NCBI GenBank assembly: GCA_014381745.1
Contig: JACNLA010000028.1
Location: 62,001-126,000, forward strand
Direction: 5' to 3'
DNA: 64,000 bases
From: Actinomycetota bacterium
GTDB taxonomy: Bacteria; Actinomycetota; Acidimicrobiia; Acidimicrobiales; MedAcidi-G1
Position 1 is the stretch's first letter. The number at the start of each line of letters is the position of its first letter. Made by a program: the position numbers and the translations under genes. Below, piece by piece: positions 41,855-49,637 of the stretch. The notes under the pieces are model-generated. The model was given only the letters and a program-made list of their open reading frames with translations. It was not told the DNA's origin and searched no databases.

Positions 41855-42415
41855 TCAGACGAAGACGATCTGGGCGCCGTCAGACAACTCCATGAACTCG
41901 CCGACGTTGATCACGTCTACGACCTCTTCAAACAGATCGTCGGCGTCCAGGCCCATCATGTCGACCGACATCTGGCATGCCCACAGTTTGGCGCCCATGT
42001 CGGACAGCAACTGCAGGAACTCGGGAACCTCCGGGACGTCGAGGTCGGCGATCTGCTTCTTCAGCATCTTGGTCGCCATACCGGTCATGCCGGGCAGGCC
42101 GGCGAGGCCCTGGGGCATGTGCTTGTCGGACAGCTTGCCGAGGCCGGGGGGCATGTGCATTGCTGCGTTGCCGAGGGCCGTGAACTGCAGGTCGTCCATG
42201 GTCTTCTTGTTGATCATGTCCATGCCCCAGAAGGTAAAGAAGATGTGGGTCTCGATTCCCTCAGCGAGTGCACCGTTTGCCATGATCAGGGCGGGGTAGG
42301 CCATGTCTAGGTTGCCCTTGGAGCAGACGAAGCAGATCTTGCGATCACTGTCGTCGTCGAAGTCCGGCACGAGTGGGGCCTCGGTTGTGTTGGTGTGTGT
42401 GACAGTCATTTGCAT
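41855..42415 (-). CDS. DsrE/DsrF-like sulfurtransferase-family protein
   Basis: 186 aa. The Rossmann-like start KICFVCSKGNLDMAYPALIMANGALAEG and the later GAKLWACQMSVDMMGL with Cys147 match the DsrE2-type group, whose conserved Cys carries persulfide. Cys28 and Cys31 are additional. The middle is Met-rich. It is cytosolic, with no signal peptide. It is the last gene of the sqr-tusE-dsrE operon, so it probably accepts or passes on sulfane sulfur. Confidence 0.85.
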   Translation of the reverse strand: MQMTVTHTNTTEAPLVPDFDDDSDRKICFVCSKGNLDMAYPALIMANGALAEGIETHIFFTFWGMDMINKKTMDDLQFTALGNAAMHMPPGLGKLSDKHMPQGLAGLPGMTGMATKMLKKQIADLDVPEVPEFLQLLSDMGAKLWACQMSVDMMGLDADDLFEEVVDVINVGEFMELSDGAQIVFV

Positions 42416-42436
42416 TCTCCTCCTTCGCGGACGTGC

Positions 42437-42754
42437 TCAGACGCAGCCCTTGGGCTTGGGTAGACCAGCGACGTATGCCATCTTCTTGGCAGGCTTCTTC
42501 GGGAACAGGACAAAGAGTTGCTTCGTCGGGATTCCACCAACCTTCGTTACGCGGCGCAGGGTGGGGGTCTCACTACGTTCGGCGAAGTCGCCCCGTAGAA
42601 AGTTGATTGCCTCCCAGTGCTCGGCGGTGAGTTCGTCAATACCGATCATTGATGCCAACTCACGGCCGAGGTCCTCGTTCCACTCGTCGTATTCGGTCAT
42701 GAAGCCCTCGTCGTTGACGTTGACCGAGTGACCGGCGATGGTTGTTGTGCTCAT
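42437..42754 (-). CDS. TusE/DsrC-family sulfur carrier with a single C-terminal Cys
   Basis: 105 aa. It has the family pattern DEGFMTEYDEWNEDLGRELASMIGI, LTAEHWEAINFLRGDF and the C-terminal arm YVAGLPKPKGCV. The penultimate Cys (CysA) is present. The other arm cysteine of DsrC (CysB, eleven residues earlier) is replaced by Ala, as in TusE. It should therefore carry one persulfide and not form the DsrC trisulfide. A GAGGAG sequence precedes the ATG. It lies between the SQR-like gene and the DsrE-like gene. Confidence 0.88.
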   Translation of the reverse strand: MSTTTIAGHSVNVNDEGFMTEYDEWNEDLGRELASMIGIDELTAEHWEAINFLRGDFAERSETPTLRRVTKVGGIPTKQLFVLFPKKPAKKMAYVAGLPKPKGCV

Positions 42755-42854
42755 CTGGTATCTCCTCTGACTGCTGGGGGCGTCTGTAGATGTTGATCTG
42801 ATCTGGCGTCAATGCCGGGTGTATCCAGCCGACGGACGGGAAGGCCTACAGGTG

Positions 42855-44102
42855 TCATGACGATGCCATCTCCTGCATGCGCTTGCCCTTCGTGGACATG
42901 TCTGGGCCGAACGGGAGATGGCGGCCGGGCAGAAGGACGTTCCAGTACGTCCACTTGAAGCCCCGCTTGCCCCAATGGTTGGCCGGGGTCTCCTTGAGCA
43001 GGCTGAACGGGCCGATGCCGGGCAGCGGGTACTTGCCGGGTAGCGGTTCGACGTCGTAGTTGAAGTCGATCAACATGCCCTTCCCGTTCCCGGTTTCGAT
43101 GAAGCAGTTGGCATGGCCGTCAAAGCTGCCGGTCATCGGTAGGCCCTTGATGTGTTGGACGAAGTTGTCGACGAACACGTCGACGGCGAAGTGCGCCACC
43201 GAGCCGGCCTTGGAGGTCGGGAGGTTGGCGGCATCGCCGAGGGCGAAGATGTTGTCGTGTCCGTCGGACAGGAACGTGTGCCGGTCGACCTCGACATGGT
43301 TGAGCTCGTCACCCAGGCCGGAGCGATCAACAAAGTCGGCACCCATGTTGACGGGCACGGTGACAAGGAGGTCGTAGGGGATCTCACGCTCGTCGTAGCT
43401 GACGAGCATCTTCCGGTCTCCGTCTGCCTCCATCGTCATGAAGTCGGTCTCCAATGCAATCTGGCGACGGTCGAGCATGTCGCCGAGGTAGCCAGCAGCC
43501 AAAGGCTTCGTGAACGCACCGTCCAGCGGCGTCACGTAGGTCAACTCGACCTTGTCGCGGATGCCACGCTCTTTGAAGAATGCGTCGGCCAAAAACATGA
43601 ACTCGAGTGCGGCGACCGGGCACTTGATCGGCATCTCGACGATGTTGACCACGAGGCGCCCGCCCTTCCAGCCGTCGAGCACCTCAGCGAGTCGGGTGGC
43701 GCCGTCGAGGGTGTAGAAGTCGTGGATCGTCTCGCCGTAGTGCCTGGAGTCGAGACCCTCGGTCTGGTCAAGGCGGGGGTGTGTGCCTGTGGCGATGATC
43801 AGTTGGTCGTAGGAAAGTTCTGCGCCGTCAACGAGCACGACGATGGACTCGTCGGGCTTGACGACATCAACCTCACCAATGATCAGGTCGACACCGTTGG
43901 TGATCAACTGGGCCTTCGGCTTGATGACCTCATCGGGCTGGTAGGTGCCAAACGGGATGAAAAGGTAGCCGGGCTGGTAGTGGTGCTCCGGTTTGGAATC
44001 GACGACGGTGATTGTCCACTCGTCGTCCGGAAGACGCCGCCGCAACTTGTTGACGGCAATTGTTCCTGCAGTGCCTGCTCCGAGTACAAGTAGTTGTCGC
44101 AT
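42855..44102 (-). CDS. Sulfide:quinone oxidoreductase-like flavoprotein
   Basis: 415 aa. The FAD-binding start is LLVLGAGTAGTIAVNKLRRR, with ATGTHPRLD and NIFALGDAANLPTSKAGS later. The protein has only two cysteines, Cys161 in MPIKCPVAALEF and Cys333 in HANCFIETG. Both fall at the redox-active positions of SQR, so sulfide oxidation to sulfane sulfur at the membrane quinone pool is likely. The third SQR cysteine is absent. It begins the operon, with AGGGA upstream of the ATG and an unusual inverted repeat in the promoter region. Confidence 0.85.
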   Translation of the reverse strand: MRQLLVLGAGTAGTIAVNKLRRRLPDDEWTITVVDSKPEHHYQPGYLFIPFGTYQPDEVIKPKAQLITNGVDLIIGEVDVVKPDESIVVLVDGAELSYDQLIIATGTHPRLDQTEGLDSRHYGETIHDFYTLDGATRLAEVLDGWKGGRLVVNIVEMPIKCPVAALEFMFLADAFFKERGIRDKVELTYVTPLDGAFTKPLAAGYLGDMLDRRQIALETDFMTMEADGDRKMLVSYDEREIPYDLLVTVPVNMGADFVDRSGLGDELNHVEVDRHTFLSDGHDNIFALGDAANLPTSKAGSVAHFAVDVFVDNFVQHIKGLPMTGSFDGHANCFIETGNGKGMLIDFNYDVEPLPGKYPLPGIGPFSLLKETPANHWGKRGFKWTYWNVLLPGRHLPFGPDMSTKGKRMQEMASS

Positions 44103-44108
44103 CGTTAC

Positions 44109-44170
44109 TCCCTAATCGGCACCTGCCTTCTCTTGCAGTGTGCACCTGTCGCGTGTGGTCCGATTAGGGA
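44109..44170 (-). promoter_or_regulatory. Paired 11-bp inverted repeat upstream of the SQR-like gene
   Basis: TCCCTAATCGG (44109-44119) and CCGATTAGGGA (44160-44170) are perfect inverted copies 40 bp apart. The inner one starts 7 nt before the SQR start codon. They frame the region where the promoter must lie, so they are good candidates for a pair of operator sites. Each half is itself nearly symmetric (CC-N-AWT-N-GG). Confidence 0.55.
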
Positions 44171-44307
44171 CCAAATACCCCAATCCCGTGGATGTGACCG
44201 ATGTCAATGGTGGCCCCTACCTGTCCGAATCAGGATCCCTGCGGAACGGGCTGGTGGGCGCACAACACCGGCGTGGTGTCGCTGTCGGCTCGGTGCGGCG
44301 GCGTGGT

Positions 44308-44622
44308 TCAGCAGTCGGCGAGGGCTGAAATGGCTGCGCAGATGCGCTGTCGCCCCGACTGCCCGAGGCTGCCGAGGTGCGATGTGAGAAGCGCCTTGGG
44401 GACTACGGCGATGTTGTCGAAGCTGGCGACGCTTTCGCGGTCGATGCCGTGGTCGGGGCCTATTGGAACGCACGTAGGTATCGACCTGATGTTGGTTGTG
44501 AGTGGGGCTACGACAAGGTTGTTCAGCACTTCGATCGCCTCGTCCCGGGTGATTATCAGAACCGGGCGACGCTTGTCGTTTGGGGTTTCCAGGATCCAGA
44601 TATCGCCCTGTGAGATCACCAC
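44308..44622 (-). CDS. MazF/PemK-family toxin
   Basis: 104 aa. It starts VISQGDIWILETPNDKRRPVLIITRDEAI, the conserved G-D-[IV]-W and R-P-V-L-I pattern of the MazF beta-barrel RNase. It continues with NNLVVAPLTTNIRSIPTCVPIG and ESVASFDNIAVVPKALL, carrying the core Ser/Thr of the family. It overlaps the antitoxin gene by 7 nt. Confidence 0.9.
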   Translation of the reverse strand: MVISQGDIWILETPNDKRRPVLIITRDEAIEVLNNLVVAPLTTNIRSIPTCVPIGPDHGIDRESVASFDNIAVVPKALLTSHLGSLGQSGRQRICAAISALADC

Positions 44623-44867
44623 GGTTCAGTAGTGGTCATTGCGAGGGCGTTTGCAGCGGCGAGAGCGTCGTCATCAGTCGACTGCGGCCTCAGTCGGTAG
44701 GAGGTGGCCACAGCCTCACCGATCCGTTCCCTACGCACAGCGTCTTCAAGGCGTTCTACCGCTCGTCTGATCACAGCGGATCGGTTCTCAGCTATGCCCT
44801 GCGACACGAGCCAGTCGATCCTCGCCACCTCGGCGTCATTGAAACGGGTCGGAATGGGGGTTGTCAT
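44616..44867 (-). CDS. Ribbon-helix-helix antitoxin (MazE-like)
   Basis: 83 aa from the ATG at 44867. The N-terminal TPIPTRFNDAEVARIDWLVSQGIAENRSAVIRRAVERL is a CopG/Arc-type ribbon-helix-helix. The rest is charged and probably binds the toxin. An ATG 60 nt upstream in the frame lies across the operator and was rejected. Confidence 0.87.
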   Translation of the reverse strand: MTTPIPTRFNDAEVARIDWLVSQGIAENRSAVIRRAVERLEDAVRRERIGEAVATSYRLRPQSTDDDALAAANALAMTTTEPW

Positions 44868-44891
44868 ACACAGTAGTATACCTGAGGTATA
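44868..44891 (-). promoter_or_regulatory. mazEF-like promoter/operator
   Basis: On the minus strand TATACT (44880-44875) is followed by 7 nt and the antitoxin ATG. The perfect palindrome TATACC-TGA-GGTATA (44877-44891) overlaps this -10. A ribbon-helix-helix antitoxin bound here would block the promoter. The layout matches that of vapBC in this window. Confidence 0.62.
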
Positions 44892-44904
44892 GCACCGCCA
44901 TATC

Positions 44905-46077
44905 TCAGGGCTTCGTGAAGGCACCAACTGTCTCGACGTGTGATGTGTTGGGGAACATGTCGAGCACCGTCACCCTCTCAAGGTCGAATCCTGACTCCTT
45001 GAGGATGCCTGCGTCGCGGGCAAATGAAGCAGGATCACAGCTGACGAGCACGAAGAGGTCGGGTTCTGATGCCACAAGCGCTGCAACGCCGGGCCTGCGG
45101 AGTCCCTCCCTTGCGGGGTCGGCTATGACGATCGCAGCCCTGGTTGCCTTCCATGACTCAACAGCGGCCTTGACGATCTTCACGTCGGCGCCAGCCAGGT
45201 TCACCCTTGCATCTGCAACGGAGTCAGCGCCTCGCTCAATGGCTGTCACGCGGCGGTTCCGACCGACGGTTCCGGCGAAGACGCCGACTCCCGAATAGGC
45301 GTCAATCAGCGGGCCGTCGGTGCCGAGATCATTGACGATTCCGGTTACCTCAGTTACCAGCGCATCGACACCCGAAGGCCGGTTCTGGAAGAACGAACGG
45401 GCCGAGATCCGCCACGACCGTCCGGCCGCCTCCTCGTGAAACCATGCCCTGCGCCCCTCTGCCAACTCAGTTCTGCTGACCACGAGAACGTCATCTGGTA
45501 CGTCAACCTCGAAGGGGTCGCCGTCGACCAGCACGAGTCGCTCCCCGGTTCGTTCCCCGACGCGGATGGTGACCTGGCTGGCGTCGCCGTAGCGGCCCTC
45601 CACGAGGAGTGTCTCAAGCATCGGATCGACGGCCTGACAGGTCGCCGGGAACACGATGTCATGGGAGCCGGTTTCGCGGTAGGCGGCTCGGCCGTCTAGA
45701 ACGGCTGCCCTGACGGTGGTCCGACCCGTGTCGTTCTCGAGCGACCGGAGTCCGATCTCCGGATAGGCGACACCTGACCGCTCTAGCTGTTCAGCCACAA
45801 TCATGGCTTTCATGCCCGGCTGCGCGTTCGTATCCAGATGCAACAGGTCGCAGCCGCCACAACCTGCCAACCGGTGCGTGCAGGAGATCGGTACCCGATC
45901 GGGTGAGGCGTTCACGATCTCTGCCACGGTGGCACGCGACCAGCGCTTCTCCTCCCTCAACAACTCCACTACGACGGCCTCGCCGGGAAGGGCACCCTCA
46001 ACGAAGATGACCCTGCCGTCAGGTGAGCGGGCCACACCGGCCCCATCGCGGGCAGTAGCAGTCACATGGAGCTCCAC
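44905..46077 (-). CDS. RlmD/TrmA-family RNA (uracil-5-) methyltransferase
   Basis: 390 aa. An N-terminal TRAM-like domain (GAGVARSPDGRVIFVEGALPGE) precedes an Fe-S type cysteine cluster (CTHRLAGCGGCDLLHL). The C-terminal methyltransferase has FFQNRPSG, LIDAYSGVGVFAG, DPAREGL and VSCDPASFARD with the catalytic Cys. It methylates a uridine in 23S rRNA or tRNA; which one cannot be told from sequence. It starts with GTG and has a leaderless-type -10. Confidence 0.9.
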   Translation of the reverse strand: MELHVTATARDGAGVARSPDGRVIFVEGALPGEAVVVELLREEKRWSRATVAEIVNASPDRVPISCTHRLAGCGGCDLLHLDTNAQPGMKAMIVAEQLERSGVAYPEIGLRSLENDTGRTTVRAAVLDGRAAYRETGSHDIVFPATCQAVDPMLETLLVEGRYGDASQVTIRVGERTGERLVLVDGDPFEVDVPDDVLVVSRTELAEGRRAWFHEEAAGRSWRISARSFFQNRPSGVDALVTEVTGIVNDLGTDGPLIDAYSGVGVFAGTVGRNRRVTAIERGADSVADARVNLAGADVKIVKAAVESWKATRAAIVIADPAREGLRRPGVAALVASEPDLFVLVSCDPASFARDAGILKESGFDLERVTVLDMFPNTSHVETVGAFTKP

Positions 46078-46089
46078 AGCGGAACGCTA
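46078..46089 (-). promoter_or_regulatory. Leaderless-type -10 element for the RNA methyltransferase
   Basis: On the minus strand TAGCGT (46089-46084), then 6 nt, then the GTG at 46077. Confidence 0.5.
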
Positions 46090-46237
46090 CCTGTCGGAAG
46101 CGACCGTGACGGGCTGGCTCCCGTGGGTTGCTGGCTGGGCTGATGACTGAGTTGCGGCCGCTTGACAGGCAATCCCGGCAGCGTCAAGGATCTGAGGAGA
46201 GCGCCGAAGGGACCGGCCAAACCAGAATGGAGAGTGC

Positions 46238-46606
46238 ATGATGCGCGCAGACTTGTTGATGAGCGTTATTTCCAACCGATCGGCCGACATGAGGGCGATA
46301 ATTCTGCCCTTTGTTCTGGCCCACACCGGGGTTGTCATTGCGATCGTCTTTGGTGCTGGCGGACTCGAGGCAGACGGGGTGACCCTGGCTGTGGCGGCAT
46401 GGGCAGTCCTGGGTTCGCTCTGGGCGATGGTATGGACCGACGGTTGCATCCAGGACCTTGCCGCCGGCGCCCGAGACCTTCCTGAGGAGATGGCTGACAG
46501 TCACATGGGCCGCAACTACGCCAAGTCGCCGTTTGCGGGCTTCAGGGTCATGAACATTGCAATCGTGACCCTCATCGTGGTGGCGGAATTGATGGCCCTC
46601 TACTAG
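46238..46606 (+). CDS. Small membrane protein of unknown function
   Basis: 122 aa with three predicted membrane helices: ILPFVLAHTGVVIAIVFGAG (about 22-41), LAVAAWAVLGSLWAMVW (50-66) and VMNIAIVTLIVVAELMALY (104-122). A soluble loop of ~35 residues (DGCIQDLAAGARDLPEEMADSHMGRN is its core) lies between helices 2 and 3. GGAGAG precedes the ATG. It is divergent from the RNA methyltransferase and convergent with the HAD gene. No family recognised. Confidence 0.7.
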   Translation: MMRADLLMSVISNRSADMRAIILPFVLAHTGVVIAIVFGAGGLEADGVTLAVAAWAVLGSLWAMVWTDGCIQDLAAGARDLPEEMADSHMGRNYAKSPFAGFRVMNIAIVTLIVVAELMALY

Positions 46607-46614
46607 TCAGAGGG
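46596..46614. terminator. Possible bidirectional terminator
   Basis: CCCTCT and AGAGGG pair around a 7-nt loop that contains the stop codons of two convergent genes. The stem is short and has no T-run. Confidence 0.35.
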
Positions 46615-47326
46615 AAGGTTCGGCAGTGACAGCCGCTGCCATTTCAGCCAGGGTGAAGAAGGTGTGGTCAGTTGCGGGCAGCCCGGAGACGGCCGTCTCC
46701 GAGAGACGGCTCCGGTCGATCCAGGCATTGTCCAGGCCCATCGAGCGTGCGGGGATGTGGTCGTGCCTGATGCTCTGGGCCGTGTGGAGGATCTCCGCCC
46801 TCCCGTGGCCCAGGTCTGTGGCAACGTGCTCGATCATGTACTCGAAGTTGGTCAGATCTGGTTTGTATGAGCCGATGTCCTCAGCGGTGTAGACGGCGTC
46901 AAACTCGACCCCCAGCAGGGCATTCGAGGCCGCGAAGCCCGCCCGGTCCACGTTCGACAGGATCACCAGGTCGAAGTGCTCGGCCAGCAACCTCAGAGCG
47001 GCGGATGAGTCGGGAAACGCCGGCCATGATGGCACTGAGGAACCAAAGGCATGGTCCAGCGACACCGTGGTCTGCAGGTCCAGATGGCCTGCGAGCGAGC
47101 GGTGAACCCTCTCAAGGACGCCCGGGTACGAGAGCGTCGGGGTGGCCGCCTGTTGATCAGCCTCGTAGCGGTTGAACAACTTGATTGCATCTTCCCGCTC
47201 GGGGCAACCGGGCGTATCGCCGGCGAGGAGGGGCTGGAGGGCCTCCCAGATGCCCGACTCCCAGTCAATGAGGGTTCCGTAACAATCGAAGGTGAGTACC
47301 GAGTGTTCGGTGAGGCGGCGAACCAT
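46607..47326 (-). CDS. HAD-superfamily hydrolase, haloacid dehalogenase type II-like
   Basis: 239 aa. Motif I is LTFDCYGTLIDWESGIW with the nucleophilic Asp. Motif II is LVILSNVDRAGFAASN, then the Lys of DIGSYKPDLTNFEYM and the SIRHDHIPARSMGLDNAWIDR region. This is the L-2-haloacid dehalogenase group, although many members act on phosphates. It starts at ATG 47326, with a TTG three codons upstream also possible. It follows the nitrilase gene by 9 nt. Confidence 0.85.
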   Translation of the reverse strand: MVRRLTEHSVLTFDCYGTLIDWESGIWEALQPLLAGDTPGCPEREDAIKLFNRYEADQQAATPTLSYPGVLERVHRSLAGHLDLQTTVSLDHAFGSSVPSWPAFPDSSAALRLLAEHFDLVILSNVDRAGFAASNALLGVEFDAVYTAEDIGSYKPDLTNFEYMIEHVATDLGHGRAEILHTAQSIRHDHIPARSMGLDNAWIDRSRLSETAVSGLPATDHTFFTLAEMAAAVTAEPSL

Positions 47327-47335
47327 TCCAGGCAA

Positions 47336-48250
47336 CTAGGGAGCAGTGGTTCGAGAGCGGTCCACCTCGAGGCGGAGAACATCGGGGCGGGAATAATGGC
47401 CGGCCGGGTCAAAGTTCTGGCGCTGTCTTCCAACCTCGCCGATGTCCAGGTCGGCCCACACGATGGTCTCGTCGTTCCGCACCGGCTCGACGATCCAGCG
47501 TCCGTCAGGACCGGCGATGCAGGTTCCCCCGTTGTGGTAGCGCTCACCCGCGGGTAGCAGGTCACGCAGGGGGAAGTCATCTGGTACGTCTTCAGACCGA
47601 TAGACGGCTCCGACGCTAATCACGAACAGCCGGCCCTCCTTGGCGATGAACCTCGTGATGTCCTCGGTTAGACCCACCGAGCCCGGCCATGCAGCCACGT
47701 GCACCTGGGAACCGGTCGCATACATCGCCGTTCTCGCCATGGGCATCCAGTTCTCCCAGCAGTTGAGGCCTGTCAGGCGTACCCCGGCATGGTCATGGGC
47801 AGTCAGGCCGGCTCCGTCACCGTCAGCCCAGACGAGGCGCTCCGTGTAGGTCGGCTTCAGCTTCCGGTGGACGCTGACGATTCCCTCGAGCGGGTCGATT
47901 GCGACGAGAGAGCAGTAGACGGAGCCCATTGAGGCTGACCGTTCAGCGACACCCACGTACGCGAACAGTCCGGCCTCGCGCACGGCCTCCACGACGACCT
48001 CAAACTCGGTCCCGTACACGTCAACTGCCTGATCCAGATAGCAGGCAAAGGCGGCCTGTTGGTCAGGATCCTCCCATGCTGAGGAGTTCGTCCGGTCCAG
48101 CCAGATGGGGTAGCCGGGAATGAAAACCTCAGGAAATACGACCAGGTCGGCACCTCCGGCTGCAGATTCGACAATCCTGTCCACGACGATGGCGATGGTC
48201 CCCTCCCGGTCAAGGAAGGCGGGAGAGGCCTGGACGGCGGCGACACGCAC
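47336..48250 (-). CDS. Nitrilase-family carbon-nitrogen hydrolase
   Basis: 304 aa from the GTG at 48250 (a TTG 12 codons upstream is possible). The catalytic triad is Glu41 in VVFPEVFIPGYP, Lys130 in HRKLKPTYTER and Cys164 in GLNCWENWMP. The CWEN after the Cys and the PEVFIPGYP element are typical of true nitrilases (branch 1), which turn nitriles into acids plus ammonia. A HAD gene follows in the same operon. It is divergent from the PLP enzyme gene. Confidence 0.88.
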   Translation of the reverse strand: MRVAAVQASPAFLDREGTIAIVVDRIVESAAGGADLVVFPEVFIPGYPIWLDRTNSSAWEDPDQQAAFACYLDQAVDVYGTEFEVVVEAVREAGLFAYVGVAERSASMGSVYCSLVAIDPLEGIVSVHRKLKPTYTERLVWADGDGAGLTAHDHAGVRLTGLNCWENWMPMARTAMYATGSQVHVAAWPGSVGLTEDITRFIAKEGRLFVISVGAVYRSEDVPDDFPLRDLLPAGERYHNGGTCIAGPDGRWIVEPVRNDETIVWADLDIGEVGRQRQNFDPAGHYSRPDVLRLEVDRSRTTAP

Positions 48251-48331
48251 AGGGAGCAGTCTGATCCACCCATCCGCTGAGGGCAAAGTCGACCTGACGA
48301 GGTAGACAGGATCGGCGAGTCAGGACGACAC

Positions 48332-49549
48332 ATGATGACTGGAGCCGAAATGGGTGACAAGGGACGCAGGCGGATGGCTACCGAGGCAATCCATGCCGGC
48401 GAGGTACACGACGCCTCGGGTGCGCACATTTCGCCCATCTACCAGACGTCCACGTTCACGTTTGCCGACATGGCTGCTGTCGAGGCCCGTGCAGCAGGGG
48501 AGTCAGATGCCTACATGTACTCCCGTGGCGGCAATCCCGGAAGAACCGCCCTGGCCTCAAAGTTGGCAGCACTCGAGGGAGGCGGCGCAGCGGATGTCTC
48601 GGCTGAGATATTCGCCTCTGGCATGTCGGCCATATCCGCTGCACTCATGGGCCTTGCCAAGGCCGGAGACCACATTGTCACCCAGCAGGTCCTGTACGGC
48701 TCGGCCGATCACCTCATCTCCGATGTGTTGACCGGGTTTGGTGTGAGCAACTCCCGGGTCGCCGGGCTGGTACCAGATGCGCTCGAGCGGGAGTTGGAAC
48801 AGCACCCCGAAACCACGGTCGTCTACCTGGAGACTCCGGCCAACCCGACGATGGCGGTCATCGACATCGCAGCGACGGTGGAGATCGCCCATGCAGCGGG
48901 AGCAAGGGTTGTCGTTGACAACACCTTCGCAACGCCAGTCCTACAACGACCACTCGACTTGGGCGCGGACGTTGTGGTCCACAGCACAACCAAGTTCATC
49001 AACGGACACGGAACAGTGATCGGTGGGGCTGTGATCAGCAACGACGAGGCCCTGATGACCGACGAGATTGCCTCCCTGATCCGTTACACAGGTGGAGTGC
49101 CCAGCCCGTTCGACTGCTGGTTGACAAACCTTGGCCTGAAAACCCTGCCGCTGCGGATGCGTCAGCACTCTTCGAACGGCATGGCTGTCGCCCAGTTCCT
49201 GGAAGGGCACCCGGCAGTTGCCGCCACCTCCTATCCCGGCCTGGCGAGCCATCCCCAACATGATTTGGCGAGCCGGCAGATGGATGGTTTCGGCGCACTC
49301 ATCGCATTCGACCTGGGCTCCTACGAGGCGGCCTCCCGCTTCCTCGAACGACTCGAGCTGTGCTCCCTGGCGGTCAGCCTCGGCAACGTCGACACCCTCA
49401 TCGAACACCCTGCCTCCATGACCCACGCAGTGGTTCCGCCTGAGGAGCGTGAAGCCTCCGGCATCACCGATGGCCTCATTCGGATATCAGTCGGGCTGGA
49501 AGATGCCGCCGACATCATCGCCGACCTGGATCAGGCCCTGAGGGTCTAA
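48332..49549 (+). CDS. Cys/Met metabolism PLP enzyme (cystathionine gamma-synthase/lyase or methionine gamma-lyase type)
   Basis: 405 aa. The family pattern is clear: [58 protein letters not shown] for PLP phosphate, [33 protein letters not shown] (its last part holds the Schiff-base Lys) and [17 protein letters not shown]. The exact reaction is not determined by these motifs. ATG 48332 has AGGAC upstream, but an internal ATG at 48374 would give the minimal family start. Confidence 0.88.
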   Translation: MMTGAEMGDKGRRRMATEAIHAGEVHDASGAHISPIYQTSTFTFADMAAVEARAAGESDAYMYSRGGNPGRTALASKLAALEGGGAADVSAEIFASGMSAISAALMGLAKAGDHIVTQQVLYGSADHLISDVLTGFGVSNSRVAGLVPDALERELEQHPETTVVYLETPANPTMAVIDIAATVEIAHAAGARVVVDNTFATPVLQRPLDLGADVVVHSTTKFINGHGTVIGGAVISNDEALMTDEIASLIRYTGGVPSPFDCWLTNLGLKTLPLRMRQHSSNGMAVAQFLEGHPAVAATSYPGLASHPQHDLASRQMDGFGALIAFDLGSYEAASRFLERLELCSLAVSLGNVDTLIEHPASMTHAVVPPEEREASGITDGLIRISVGLEDAADIIADLDQALRV

Positions 49550-49562
49550 CTGGCAACTGCTC

Positions 49563-49592
49563 TTGTCTGTCGAACCGGCCCACAGGTAGCCT
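49563..49592 (+). promoter_or_regulatory. Promoter of the 49.6-57.7 kb catabolic operon
   Basis: A -35-like TTGTCT (49563-49568) and a -10 TAGCCT (49587-49592) are separated by 18 bp. The transcript would have a leader of about 38 nt with a strong GAGGAGG ribosome-binding site (49625-49631) 6 nt before the GTG, so this gene is not leaderless. Confidence 0.5.
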
Positions 49593-49637
49593 TTCGCCGC
49601 TGTTACCACGATCGAAATTTCGCTGAGGAGGTTCTCC

